Shown piece after piece: positions 28,215 through 36,972 of a DNA stretch of 64,000 nucleotides. Origin of the DNA: Acidobacteriota bacterium (GTDB lineage: Bacteria; Acidobacteriota; JAAYUB01); the NCBI GenBank assembly GCA_018001935.1, contig JAGNHB010000007.1, forward strand, positions 1,027-65,026, given 5' to 3'. The position numbers and the translations under genes are program-made. A model generated the notes under the pieces. That model was not told where the DNA came from. It was given only the letters and a program-made list of their open reading frames with translations, and did not search any database. How positions within the stretch are numbered: the first letter of the stretch is position 1; each line of letters begins with the position of its first letter.

Positions 28215-28990
28215 GCGCGGGCGGCTGCCCGAAGTGCGGGTTCCCCGGGCCGGTGAGCGCGGAGTGCCCGCGGTGCGGGGTCCTGGTCGACCGGTACCGG
28301 GAACGGCGGGAAGCCCTGGAGGCGGGGACCCTGGCTTCCCCCTCCTCCCGGGAGGCCCTGGCCGCGAGGGCCCGCTCGAACCTGCCCTCACGGGTCTGGC
28401 GCCGCCTCAACGCCGAGGACGGCGAGATCGACCCCATCTTTTTCGGCGGGCGTCTCCTGGTGTTCACGGTTTTCACCCTCTGGGGCCTGGTGTTCATCGT
28501 GACGCCCATGGAGACGAATTACGTGGGCAGCAGTTTCTGGCACCTGGTGAACCTGGTCTTCCACGAGGCGGGCCACCTGGTCTTCGCCCCGTTCGGGAGC
28601 TTCATGAAGGTCCTGGGCGGGACGCTGATGCAGATCCTGGTCCCGGTCGTCTGCACGGGGGCCTTCATCTGGTATCGAAACCCTTTCGCCGCCTCCATTT
28701 CCCTCTGGTGGACGGCCCAGAACTTCATGGACGCCGCTCCCTACATCAACGACGCGCGCGCGCAGCGCCTGATGCTGCTGGGCGGGGTCACCGGGCGGGA
28801 GGTCCCCGGGTATCACGACTGGCAGAACATCCTGGGGAGGCTGGGGTGGCTGGAGTACGACCACGCCATCGCCGCGGCCTTCTACGCTTTCGGGATCGTG
28901 GGGATGCTGGCCGGGCTGGCCTGGGGCGGGTGGGTCTTGTCCCGGCAGTTTGCCCGGTTGCGTGCGCTCCGTGCCTCCGGGCCTCCGTGA
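28211..28990 (+). CDS. Zinc-ribbon membrane protein with HEXXH motif
   Basis: A 259-residue protein. Residues 6-24 hold a zinc ribbon (CPKC...CPRC), followed by a charged cytoplasmic stretch and four or five hydrophobic segments from residue 77 on. The second segment contains VFHEAGHLVF (His118, Glu119, His122), a HEXXH zinc-protease signature inside a membrane helix, and a later MDAAPYINDARAQ could supply a third ligand. This resembles site-2-type intramembrane proteases, but I do not recognise a named family. ATGA overlap with the trypsin-FHA gene suggests a two-step proteolytic unit. Confidence 0.7.
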   Translation: MSAGGCPKCGFPGPVSAECPRCGVLVDRYRERREALEAGTLASPSSREALAARARSNLPSRVWRRLNAEDGEIDPIFFGGRLLVFTVFTLWGLVFIVTPMETNYVGSSFWHLVNLVFHEAGHLVFAPFGSFMKVLGGTLMQILVPVVCTGAFIWYRNPFAASISLWWTAQNFMDAAPYINDARAQRLMLLGGVTGREVPGYHDWQNILGRLGWLEYDHAIAAAFYAFGIVGMLAGLAWGGWVLSRQFARLRALRASGPP

Positions 28991-29404
28991 GCGATCCTCA
29001 CGGGATCGCTCTCTCACTGCGGCACCAGGCACGGGGAAGCGGCGTCTCCGATTGCGGCCGACAACCCAAACGCCACCTCCTGTCCTCTGACTCGCGTCTC
29101 CTGCCAACTGTCTCGTATCTCTTGTCCCCTGTCTCCTATCTCCTCCCCTGTCTCGTGTTTCCTCTCCCCTCTCCCCTGTTCCTGTCTCCTCTGCCCGGTC
29201 TCCTCCTCCTCTCTCCCGACGACGGCTTCCTGGCGGCTGTCATCCCCGCCTGAAGTTGGCCCCCGGTCTGCTGAAATCACCATTTGAAATCTGAATTCTG
29301 GATTCTGAATTCTTCTTTCATGTATTCCGTGCCTCATTCTCCCTTCGCCGCAGGGGCCCTGCTTCCCATGGGGCGGGGTCTGGCAAAGCCTTGCGCTGTC
29401 CAAT
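28991..29404. repeat. Pyrimidine-rich low-complexity spacer
   Basis: No gene seen. About 29080-29215 is an imperfect array of CTGTCTC, TCTCCT and CCTCTCC words on the plus strand. From 29280 to 29325 there is a short GAATTCTGGATTCTGAATTC palindrome-rich stretch. It separates the HEXXH gene from the convergent S9 peptidase gene. Confidence 0.7.
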
Positions 29405-31630
29405 TCAGAGGTTTCGTTTCCAGAAGTCCACCATGACCTCGTAGATGTGGCGGCCGGCGTTGGTGAGGCTGTGGTCGGCCAGGGGGTAGATCATCATCTC
29501 GATGAGCTTGCCGGCCTTGATGGCCTCCCGGGCGAAGCGCCAGGCGTTCTGGGGGTGCACGTTGTCGTCGCCGGTGCCGTGAGCCAGCAGCAGTTTCCCC
29601 GCGAGGTTCGCGGCGAAGTTGGCCGCGGCGCTCTGCTTGTACCCTTCCGGGTTGTCCTGCGGCAGCCCCAGGGCGCTCTCCGCCCACTTGCTGTCGTAGT
29701 AGCGGAAGTCCGACACTGCCGCCACGGCGATCCCCGCCTTGAAGTCGTTGCAGTGGGTCATGAGCTGCAAGGTCATGGTTCCCCCGCCGCTCCACCCCCA
29801 GACGCCGATTCGGTCGGGGTCGACGAAGGGCTGGGACTTGAGCCAGCGCACGCCGGCCAGGATGTCGGCGATCTCGGGCCCGGCGATGAGGCGTCCGTAG
29901 GCGGTGTCCTCCAGGGTCTTGCTGAGGGCGGAGGCGCTGCGGTTGTCGATGGCCATCCAGAGGTAGCCGCTGCGCAGCAGGACGTTGCCCAGCAGGGCGT
30001 AGCGGTCCCACTGGTCCCAGACCACGGGCGCGGACGGGCCGCCGTAGACGTAGAGGATCACGGGGTATTTCCGTCCCGGCTCGAGGGTCTCGGGCCGGAG
30101 CAGGGTGGCAGGGAGGGGGAACCCGTCGTCCGCGGGCGCCGTGAGGAACTCGGGGGTGCGGACCCCGTAGGGGGCGAGGCAGTCCAGGGCGGGGGCCGTC
30201 ACCGTGTGCAGGCGGGCCCCGTCGGCGCGGTGAAGGTAGAGCCCCCAGGGCGTGGAGAGGTTGGAGTGGCGGTCGAAATAGAGGGTGTTGGCGGGGTTGA
30301 AGGAGACCTGGTGCGTCCCGTCCCCGGCGCTGATCCGCTCGGGGATCCCCCCCTCCAGGCGGACCCGGTGGAGCTTGGGCGCCACCGGGGACCCGTGGTT
30401 GGCGGTGTAGTAGACCCAGCCGCCCTTCTCGTCCACGGCGCACACCCCGCCGTGGACCCAGGCCAACCCGGCGGAGGCGCGGACCATCCACGGCCCCTCG
30501 GTGAGGCGGCGGAGGAGCCGTCCGCCGATGTCGTACAGGTAGAGATGGTTGTAGCCGTCCCGCTCGGACGTCCACAGGAACTTCTTCCCGCCCTCCAGGA
30601 ACCAGAGGTCGTCGTGGACGTTGACGCTGGTCTGGTTCTCCTCGCTCAGGACCGGCACGGAGCGGCCGGTCCGGCGGTCCGCCAGCAGCAGGTTCAACCG
30701 GTTCTGGCGGCGGTTCAGCGTCTGGATGCTCACCTGCCGGCTGTCGGGGAGCCACTTGACGCGGACCACGTACTCGGGCGCGGGGTCGCCGAGGGAAACC
30801 CAGCGCGTCCGGGCCTTCTCCACGTCCACGACGCCCACCCGGACCACCGGGTTCTTCCCCCCCGCCTTCGGGTAGCGCTGGCGGACGACCTTGGGCGTGG
30901 CCGGCTCGTACTCGGGGAAGACCGACTCCTCCACCATCGACTCGTCGCTCTGGAAGAAGGCGATGGACGCGGAGTCGGGCGACCACCAGTACGCGGTGTC
31001 GTTGCGGCCGAAGATTTCCTCCCAGTACAGCCAGCTGAGGGTGCCGTTGAGGAGGGCGGGGCCCCCGTCGCGGGTCAGCGCCTGCTCCTTCCCGCCGGCG
31101 TGGGCCGCGGAAACGTAGAGGTTGTTGTCCCGGACGTAGGCCAGGCGGCGGCCGTCGGGGGAGAAGGACACGCACTTCTCCTCCCCGGGGGTCCGGGTCA
31201 GGTGACGGGCGGTCCCGCCCGCCGCTTCGACGAGGAAGAGGTCACCGTTGATCAGGTACGCCAACCGGTCCCCCTCGGGCGAGAAGGCGTCGGGCCACGG
31301 GAAGCCCGCCGGCCAGTCGGGGGACTCGCCGTGCATCAGGGAGCGGATGCGCTCCCGAAGGATCCCGACGCTCAGCACCACGCCGCGTTTCCCCGTTTCG
31401 GGGTCCAGCTTCTCGAGCGCGCGCTCCGCCGGGCCCGTGCGCCGGTCCATCAGGTAGGCCGAACCGTCCCGGAGCCAGGTGTAGAGCGGCGTGCTCAGGG
31501 CGTCCCGGGTGGCGCGGCTGTAGATCCACTCCAGGGTCAGCGGGGGGGCGGAGCCGCTCCCGGCGGCGGGCGCCCCGCTCGGGAGGGTGCAGAGGGCCAG
31601 GGCGAGGGTCAGGCAGGTTCTCAGTCTCAT
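29405..31630 (-). CDS. S9 family (dipeptidyl-peptidase IV-like) serine peptidase
   Basis: A 741-residue exported enzyme with a signal peptide (1-22), a DPP-IV-type beta-propeller (about 70-480, with repeats such as FSPDGRRLAYVRDNNLYV and WLYWEEIFGR) and an alpha/beta-hydrolase domain. The catalytic Ser614 lies in GVWGWSGGG; the Asp in HGTGDDNVH and the His in ADHSL complete the triad. The double-Glu-like segment WEEIFGR supports DPP-IV-like aminodipeptidase activity. It acts in the periplasm or on peptides taken from outside. Single gene. Confidence 0.92.
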   Translation of the reverse strand: MRLRTCLTLALALCTLPSGAPAAGSGSAPPLTLEWIYSRATRDALSTPLYTWLRDGSAYLMDRRTGPAERALEKLDPETGKRGVVLSVGILRERIRSLMHGESPDWPAGFPWPDAFSPEGDRLAYLINGDLFLVEAAGGTARHLTRTPGEEKCVSFSPDGRRLAYVRDNNLYVSAAHAGGKEQALTRDGGPALLNGTLSWLYWEEIFGRNDTAYWWSPDSASIAFFQSDESMVEESVFPEYEPATPKVVRQRYPKAGGKNPVVRVGVVDVEKARTRWVSLGDPAPEYVVRVKWLPDSRQVSIQTLNRRQNRLNLLLADRRTGRSVPVLSEENQTSVNVHDDLWFLEGGKKFLWTSERDGYNHLYLYDIGGRLLRRLTEGPWMVRASAGLAWVHGGVCAVDEKGGWVYYTANHGSPVAPKLHRVRLEGGIPERISAGDGTHQVSFNPANTLYFDRHSNLSTPWGLYLHRADGARLHTVTAPALDCLAPYGVRTPEFLTAPADDGFPLPATLLRPETLEPGRKYPVILYVYGGPSAPVVWDQWDRYALLGNVLLRSGYLWMAIDNRSASALSKTLEDTAYGRLIAGPEIADILAGVRWLKSQPFVDPDRIGVWGWSGGGTMTLQLMTHCNDFKAGIAVAAVSDFRYYDSKWAESALGLPQDNPEGYKQSAAANFAANLAGKLLLAHGTGDDNVHPQNAWRFAREAIKAGKLIEMMIYPLADHSLTNAGRHIYEVMVDFWKRNL

Positions 31631-31966
31631 GGTGTGTCCTTTCGGCCGGGATCGGGGTGTCGTCCGGGGTCCCCGGAGGGCCTGTTTACGAGGTTTCGCT
31701 ACCCGGGGTTTCACCCGCGGGCCCGGGGCGCTTCGAGGGGGTCGAAAAGGCCCGTCGAACCCCGGGAAATGTCCCGGACGACGGTTTTCCGGGCCCTTTG
31801 CCGATCGTTTCCCGGGTTTTCGCAACACCCCCGGCGCCCTCCCATCATAGATGAAAAAAGAAGCAAAAAAGAGTGGAATTTTCCCATGAGAAGGTCTAAA
31901 CTGGCACGTTTCTCTGGGGGGTATCCCCAATGGGAATGCGTCGAATTCATTTACAAGGAGTTTGCG
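31631..31966. other. Intergenic region upstream of gdhA
   Basis: This 336-bp gap between the divergent S9 peptidase and gdhA genes should hold promoters for both. I see no clear -35/-10 pair. A 4-bp-arm palindrome GGGGTATCCCC lies at about 31919-31929, 37 bp before gdhA. No open frame is convincing. Confidence 0.5.
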
Positions 31967-33253
31967 ATGGCCGACAAGTCTTTCAACCCGTTTGAGATGG
32001 CTCAGAAGCAGTTTGACGCCGTGGCGGAGAAGCTGCAGCTGGACGAGGGGACCCGCGAACTGCTTCGCAACCCTCTTCGTGAGTATCATTTCAGCATCCC
32101 GGTCCACATGGACGACGGGTCCGTGAAGGTGTTCCGCGGTTTCCGCGTGCAGCACAGCGACGCCCGCGGCCCGGCCAAGGGCGGCATCCGCTTCCACCCC
32201 CAGGAGACCATCGACACGGTGCGAGCCCTCGCCACCTGGATGACCTGGAAGACCTCCGTGGTCGACATCCCGCTGGGCGGCGGCAAGGGCGGCGTGATCT
32301 GCGACCCGCACAACCTTTCCGAGCGTGAGCAGGAACAGATCTGCCGCGGCTGGATCCGCCAGGTGTGGAAGAATGTCGGCCCCATTGCCGACGTCCCCGC
32401 CCCCGACGTCATGACCAGCGGCAAGCACATGCTCTGGATGCTGGACGAGTTCGAAGCCATCCGCGGCGAAAGGCTCCCCGGTTTCATCACCGGCAAGCCG
32501 GTGGGCCAGGGCGGCTCCCTGGGGCGCACCGAGGCCACCGGGTACGGCGTGATGTACTGCGTGCGCGAAGCCATGAAGGAACTGGGCATCGACATCAAGG
32601 GCGCCACGATGTCCGCCCAGGGCGCCGGCAACGTGGCCCAGTACGCCATCAGCCTCTTCGAGCAGTACGGCGGCAAGACCATCGCCATCTCCTGCTGGGA
32701 CCAGAAGGACAAGACCTCCTACACCTACCGCTGCCTCGACGGCATCCCGTTCGCCAAGATGATGGGCGCCCTGGACAAATTCGGGACCGTCAATCCCGCC
32801 AAGGCCGCCGAGTTCGGCTGGGAGAAGCTGGACGGCGACGCCTGGATCGACCAGGACGTGACGGTGCTCATGCCCGCCGCTCTGGACGGCATGATCAACG
32901 CCGGCAACGTGAACCGCATCCAGAAGTCCGTGAAGATCATCGCCGAGGGCGCCAACGGCCCGACCACGCTCGAGGCCGACGAAGTGATCAAGGAGCGCGG
33001 CATCTTCATGATCCCCGATTTCCTCTGCAACGCCGGCGGCGTGACCTGCTCCTACTTCGAACAGGTGCAGAACAACATGAACTACTACTGGGAGAAGGAC
33101 GAAGTTCTCCAGAAGCTCGACACCAAGATGACCAACGCCTTCAAGGCGGTCTCCGCCCTGGCGCGGGACAAGGGCGTCTACATGCGCGACGCGGCCTACA
33201 TGATCGCCGTGTCCCGCGTGGCCGAAGCCTGCAAGATGCGCGGCTGGGTCTAG
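31967..33253 (+). CDS. gdhA: Glutamate dehydrogenase (Glu/Leu/Phe/Val family)
   Basis: A 428-residue hexameric-type GDH. Substrate and catalytic motifs: the glutamate-site lysine in GPAKGGIRFHP, catalytic Lys/Gly in DIPLGGGKGGV, APDVMTSG, TGKPVGQGGSLGRTEATGYG. The Rossmann fold is AQGAGNVAQYA, later AEGANGPTT and DFLCNAGGVTCSYFEQVQN. It interconverts glutamate and 2-oxoglutarate with NAD(P). AAGGAG precedes the ATG, and a strong terminator follows. Codon use is notably clean, consistent with high expression. Confidence 0.96.
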   Translation: MADKSFNPFEMAQKQFDAVAEKLQLDEGTRELLRNPLREYHFSIPVHMDDGSVKVFRGFRVQHSDARGPAKGGIRFHPQETIDTVRALATWMTWKTSVVDIPLGGGKGGVICDPHNLSEREQEQICRGWIRQVWKNVGPIADVPAPDVMTSGKHMLWMLDEFEAIRGERLPGFITGKPVGQGGSLGRTEATGYGVMYCVREAMKELGIDIKGATMSAQGAGNVAQYAISLFEQYGGKTIAISCWDQKDKTSYTYRCLDGIPFAKMMGALDKFGTVNPAKAAEFGWEKLDGDAWIDQDVTVLMPAALDGMINAGNVNRIQKSVKIIAEGANGPTTLEADEVIKERGIFMIPDFLCNAGGVTCSYFEQVQNNMNYYWEKDEVLQKLDTKMTNAFKAVSALARDKGVYMRDAAYMIAVSRVAEACKMRGWV

Positions 33254-33298
33254 TCCGACGATTCACCCGCTCCGCCCGGAGCGGATTGCGACCCGAAC

Positions 33299-33332
33299 AG
33301 GCGAGCGGCAACCCCGCTCGCCTCTTTTTTTC
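33299..33332 (+). terminator. Rho-independent terminator of gdhA
   Basis: A perfect 10-bp stem, AGGCGAGCGG / CCGCTCGCCT, with a 5-nt loop, then C and seven T. It begins 45 bp after the gdhA stop. Confidence 0.93.
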
Positions 33333-33339
33333 TCCCGAG

Positions 33340-33773
33340 ACCGGATAAACCGGGAAAAAACCACGAACCACACGAACCACACGAAAAGGGCCCCTGCCAT
33401 TCAATAATTTTAACCACGGAATACACGAAATACACGAAATACACGAAAACGGCCGGATTCATCCTGCCCATCCATGTTCAGCGATCATCGGCGATTGTCG
33501 GAATGGCCATGCAGCCCGGCACCGCCCTTGCGCCCGCTCAGTGCCTCAGCACCTCCGTGAGAGACCATCGGGAGATTCTCTCGCGTAGGCGTGGAGGCGC
33601 CGAGAATGCGCGATGTCATCCAATTCCCTGTCGGATATGAAACGAATCCGGTTGCCCGGTCTCGGGGACCAGGGGGATTCTCCGGCATCCAAGCGCTGGG
33701 AACATCCCGATGAAATCGATGCTTGTGAAAAGCGATTTAGGGGGATACAATGTGATCACGGGGAGAAGTCAAC
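33340..33773. repeat. CACGAA-type dispersed repeat and spacer
   Basis: Tandem words ACCACACGAACC and GAAATACACGAAATACACGA run from 33358 to 33450. The same words, in opposite order, occur at 53662-53750. The rest of the spacer up to mazE (33460-33773) has short inverted words such as GCCTCAGCACCTCCGTGAGA but no convincing gene. Confidence 0.7.
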
Positions 33774-34034
33774 ATGAGAACACACTTGATCCGAATCGGT
33801 AACTCCAAAGGGATCCGGATTCCCAAGCCGATCCTCGTCCAGGTCGGACTCGAAGACGAGGTCGAACTCAGCGTGCGCGAAGGGGCGCTGGTCATCCGGC
33901 CGGGCGGACAGCCACGAGATGGCTGGGTGGAGGCCTTCGAAGCGATGGCCCGCAAGGGGGACGACGGGCTCCTGCTCCCGGAACTCGATCGGGTCGTCCA
34001 AGACTGGGACGAGAAGGAGTGGGAATGGACGTGA
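33774..34034 (+). CDS. mazE: MazE-type antitoxin (AbrB fold)
   Basis: An 86-residue protein with the SpoVT/AbrB DNA-binding domain at residues 4-48 (IRIGNSKGIRIPKPIL, EVELSVREGALVIRP), then an acidic C-terminal toxin-binding tail ending DWDEKEWEWT. It neutralises the adjacent MazF-like toxin and represses its own operon. GGGAGAAG precedes the ATG. It overlaps mazF by 10 bp, typical for coupled toxin-antitoxin genes. Confidence 0.92.
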   Translation: MRTHLIRIGNSKGIRIPKPILVQVGLEDEVELSVREGALVIRPGGQPRDGWVEAFEAMARKGDDGLLLPELDRVVQDWDEKEWEWT

Positions 34035-34348
34035 GGCGTTTCGACGTTTTCCTGGTCGTCCTCGATCCGACTGTCGGGAGCGAGATCACCAAGACACGCC
34101 CCTGTCTGGTGGTCTCGCCGGACGAAATGAACCTCCATATCCGCACCGTCATCATCGCCCCCATGACCACGAAGGGAAGACCGTACCCTTCGAGGGTCGA
34201 TTGTCTTTTCGACGGCAAGGAAGGTCAGGTCGTGCTCGACCAGATCCGTACCGTCGACCAGTCCCGCCTCGTGCGAAAACTCGGGCGTCTCGATCCTGCA
34301 GCCGCCGCGGCGGTCCTGGGCGTCCTGTCCAGGATGTTCGCCCCCTAA
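34025..34348 (+). CDS. mazF: MazF/PemK-type mRNA interferase toxin
   Basis: A 107-residue toxin with the PemK/MazF fold: RRFDVFLVVLDPTVGSEI, the active-site segment TRPCLVVSPDEMN, the threonine in VIIAPMTTKGRP, and LDQIRTVDQSRLV. MazF cleaves single-stranded mRNA at short sequences. The ATG at 34025 overlaps the antitoxin end; a GTG two codons upstream is possible. The pair is complete and appears functional. Confidence 0.92.
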   Translation: MDVRRFDVFLVVLDPTVGSEITKTRPCLVVSPDEMNLHIRTVIIAPMTTKGRPYPSRVDCLFDGKEGQVVLDQIRTVDQSRLVRKLGRLDPAAAAAVLGVLSRMFAP

Positions 34349-34372
34349 CCCACTCTCATGGAGGGATTGCTC

Positions 34373-35079
34373 ATGAAACAATGCTTGTCGTTTGCGGTGT
34401 CCCTGCTGGCTTTGTCCGGGTGCTTTCTGGCGGCTCCAACCGAGGAATCGTCGGACATCGTCGTGATCCTTCCGGAATGCCCCTGGGCCCTCCGGGTCCT
34501 GGCTCCCGGGTTCGTCGTTCAAAACCTGAGCGTTTCCCCCGATGGAGAGGAGTTCTCGCTCATGGCCGCTAACCGAAAACGAACTTCAAGGATAAGGACC
34601 AGCAGGATTTCTTCAAACTCCTGGATTCGATCCTGATCACGCCGGTCTCCCCGATGGAGTTGTTCGCCTACGGCGGACACTTCATGCAGAAGAAGGATTA
34701 CCAGCGGGCAATAAGGTACTTGCGAAAAGCCTGTTCCCCGGACGAGGCGAAACCCCGCCTGGAAAAAAAATTCTGGCTGGCCAGTGTGGATTGCCTGGGC
34801 ATGTCTCTCGGCTTGTCGGGGGACCTGAAAGGGGCGAGGGAGGTATATGAGAAAGCGCTCAAGCAGGCCCCGGACTACCCGAACTTCTATTACTGTCTGG
34901 CCTGTTGCCACGCGGAGGAAGGCCGGTTGACGGAAACCCTGGAAAACCTCCGGCTGGCGCTCAAGTACAAGGCCAACGTCCTGGAAGGGGAAACCCTCCC
35001 GGACCCCGCCAGGGACTCCTCTTTCCAGAAATACCTCACGCAGCCGGAATTCCGGAAACTGCTGGAGGAGTGGAAATAG
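34373..35079 (+). pseudogene. TPR end-of-group lipoprotein, frameshifted
   Basis: The start at 34373 gives a lipoprotein signal with lipobox LALSGC and runs to a stop near 34636. From about 34580 a second frame continues the same protein (NFKDKDQQDFFKLLDS, then MELFAYGGHFMQKKDYQRAI) to 35079. The second part has TPR helices and the TPR end-of-group pattern FYYCLACCHAEEGRLTETL. One extra A in the AAAA run near 34580 would restore one frame of about 236 codons. It may be a true pseudogene or a sequencing error. Function is unknown; it lies directly behind mazEF. Confidence 0.75.
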
Positions 35080-35196
35080 CGCCGGCCGGTATCGTGCCCC
35101 GCGGCATGGTCTTCCCCCGGAGGTTTCCGCTTCCCTGAACGGGGCGGGCGTGGTACATTCACGACGAACACGCGACGGCGATCCCCGGGGAGGGCC

Positions 35197-35946
35197 ATGG
35201 AACCGGAAGGACGGAAAGGGTATTGCGCGGCGGCCGTTCTGGCCGGGGGGACGGGTTCGCGGGCCGGGGCGCCCGTGCCCAAGCAGTTCGTCCTTCTCGA
35301 CGAGATGCCGGTCATCGTGCACACCCTCCGGACGTTCCGGGATTCCGGCCTGTTCGGCATCCTGGTGGTGGCCATTCACCCGGAGTGGATCGACACCCTG
35401 GAGGAGATCCTGCAGCAGTGGGACCTCGTCGGGGCCGTGAGCCTCGTACCGGGAGGGGCCACCCGCCAGGACTCTTCCTGGGCGGCGTTGAGTTTTCTCC
35501 GGGACCTCCCGGACCCCCCGGACCGGGTGCTGGTCCACGACGCCGCACGCTGCCTGGCGGATGCGGATTTGCTGAGGCGGTGCGTGGACGGCCTGAGGGA
35601 ACACGCGGCTCTCACCGCCGCGGTGGGAGTGACGGACACCCTGGCCGAGGTCGAGCCGGCTGATGAAACGAGTGTCCCCGATCGCTGGATCGTAGGTGTC
35701 CCGGACCGGCGTCGGCTGGTGCGGGTCCAGACCCCCCAGGGCTTCCGGCTGGAGGTCATCCTTGCGGCGCATCGGGCGGCGCAGGCGCGGGGGACCACCG
35801 GGGCATCCGACGATGCCCAGCTGGTCCTGGCGAATGGCGGGACCGTGCACGTGGTGGAGGGGGCCGGGACGAACCTCAAGATTTCGCACCCGGAGGACTT
35901 CGCCCTGGCGGAGTGGCTGCTGCGTCGGAGCGAGGGGCGGGGGTGA
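35197..35946 (+). CDS. ispD: 2-C-methyl-D-erythritol 4-phosphate cytidylyltransferase
   Basis: A 249-residue nucleotidyltransferase of the IspD family. Motifs: AVLAGGTGSRAGAPVPKQF (CTP-binding glycine loop and the KQF lysine), PGGATRQDS, VHDAARCL, RVQTPQGF, ASDDAQLV, and a C-terminal NLKISHPEDFALAE. It makes CDP-methylerythritol in the non-mevalonate isoprenoid pathway. HDAARCL instead of HDAARP and the sparse GAGTNLK ending are mildly divergent, so a related ribitol-phosphate cytidylyltransferase role cannot be excluded. No ispF is adjacent. Confidence 0.85.
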   Translation: MEPEGRKGYCAAAVLAGGTGSRAGAPVPKQFVLLDEMPVIVHTLRTFRDSGLFGILVVAIHPEWIDTLEEILQQWDLVGAVSLVPGGATRQDSSWAALSFLRDLPDPPDRVLVHDAARCLADADLLRRCVDGLREHAALTAAVGVTDTLAEVEPADETSVPDRWIVGVPDRRRLVRVQTPQGFRLEVILAAHRAAQARGTTGASDDAQLVLANGGTVHVVEGAGTNLKISHPEDFALAEWLLRRSEGRG

Positions 35947-36157
35947 ATGCGACGCATCCCGTGCCAAGACCGAATCGGAGCCGCGACCGGGTCGGAGCCG
36001 CGACCGTAAGGGAGCGGTAAGAGGCTGAGACATAAAGAAGCAAGCCCCGGGTGGGGAGAGAGGGACCGCTTGCTGACGCGCGCGGCTCCGATTCAGACTT
36101 GCGCGGCTTTGAAACGAGACATGGAGAGTTCCCGGAGAAGGGGGGGAGCCGGGAACG
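35947..36157. repeat. Inverted repeat element with GAATCGGAGCCGCG arms
   Basis: A perfect 14-bp inverted repeat, GAATCGGAGCCGCG at 35972-35985 and its complement at 36081-36094, encloses 95 bp. GTCGGAGCCGCGACC is repeated directly at 35991, and ACCGTAAGGGAGCGGT (36003-36018) can pair within itself. No gene is present. It looks like a dispersed palindromic element. Confidence 0.7.
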
Positions 36158-36236
36158 ATGGCGGCAGCGATAGCGACGATGCCAGCGATACCGATGCCGA
36201 TAGCGACTGCGATACCGATTCCGACCCCGATGAAAG
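36158..36236. repeat. Hexamer microsatellite (GCGATA-type)
   Basis: Imperfect six-base units (GCGATA, GCGACG, CCGATA) end in GCGATACCGATTCCGACCCC followed by GATGAAA. Apart from one base this terminal block equals that of the array at 16712-16866. It lies just upstream of the dCMP deaminase gene. Confidence 0.8.
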
Positions 36237-36285
36237 AGGGCCGTGAAAAGGGCGAGATGGAAAAACAGACAGGAGGGCAGGAAGC

Positions 36286-36765
36286 GTGGAAGAACAGCGG
36301 CTCACGAAGGACGAATACTTCGCCATCCTGGCCAAGGTGACGGGGGCGCGGTCCATCTGTGTCCGGCACAAGATCGGCACGGTGATCGTCAAGGACGGTC
36401 ACGTCATCTCCACGGGCTACAACGGCCCCCCCAAGGGGTACACCCACCGGTTCTGCAAACCGTGCGTCAAGGACGCGGAGGCCATCGAGAGCAACCGGGG
36501 GCACTCGCTTTGCCCCGCGTCCCACTCCGAGGCCAATGCCATCGTCCAGGCCGCCTACCAGGGGATTTCCACCAAGGACGGGGTGATGTACACCACCCTC
36601 TTCCCCTGCGACCTCTGCCAGCGCCTCATCATCAATGCCGGGATCCGCGAGGTGGTCTACCTCTACGACTACCCCTCGCTGCGAAACATGCTGGAGGAGG
36701 TGGGGATCCCCGCACGCCGGATCGAAACGCCCGTCCTGTCGGGTTACGACGACCTCGGGAAGTGA
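36286..36765 (+). CDS. dCMP/cytidine deaminase family protein (ComEB-like)
   Basis: A 159-residue zinc deaminase. The catalytic zinc motifs are HSEAN (His and proton-shuttling Glu) and PCDLC. An additional Cys-rich insert, FCKPC...CPASH, is typical of dCMP deaminases and supplies a structural zinc. It starts at a GTG with AGGAGG eight bases upstream. The enzyme makes dUMP for thymidylate synthesis. It is flanked by a microsatellite and MITE copy 2. Confidence 0.9.
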   Translation: MEEQRLTKDEYFAILAKVTGARSICVRHKIGTVIVKDGHVISTGYNGPPKGYTHRFCKPCVKDAEAIESNRGHSLCPASHSEANAIVQAAYQGISTKDGVMYTTLFPCDLCQRLIINAGIREVVYLYDYPSLRNMLEEVGIPARRIETPVLSGYDDLGK

Positions 36766-36781
36766 GCGCCCGGCCCCCGGT

Positions 36782-36896
36782 GAAAGTTGATTCGGTCGCA
36801 AAAAAGTACCATCACCCTCCGGGTGATGGCTCAAACAAAGGCTTTACAGCCACTTTTCCGTCCGTCTTCCGACTTTTTGCGAACCCGTCAAAGTTG
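36782..36896 (+). mobile_element. MITE copy 2, with target duplications
   Basis: The element is 36790-36888 (99 bp, one extra A). Flanking direct repeats are GAAAGTTG and CAAAGTTG (7 of 8). The internal hairpin CCATCACCC / GGGTGATGG is identical to copy 1, and the right end ACTTTTTGCGAACCCGT matches the family. It lies 24 bp after the dCMP deaminase stop. Confidence 0.85.
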
Positions 36897-36972
36897 ACGG
36901 GCGTGCAGGCGGGCTGTTGATCCCGGCGTTCCGGGGGGGTTGGCTCCTTCGGACGATGGAGGCAGGGGAGCG

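Noticed and set aside
29447-31900. Long plus-strand frame upstream of and fused to gdhA
   Set aside because: It is antisense to the S9 peptidase, rich in V/G/P, and gdhA has its own ATG and ribosome-binding site at 31967.
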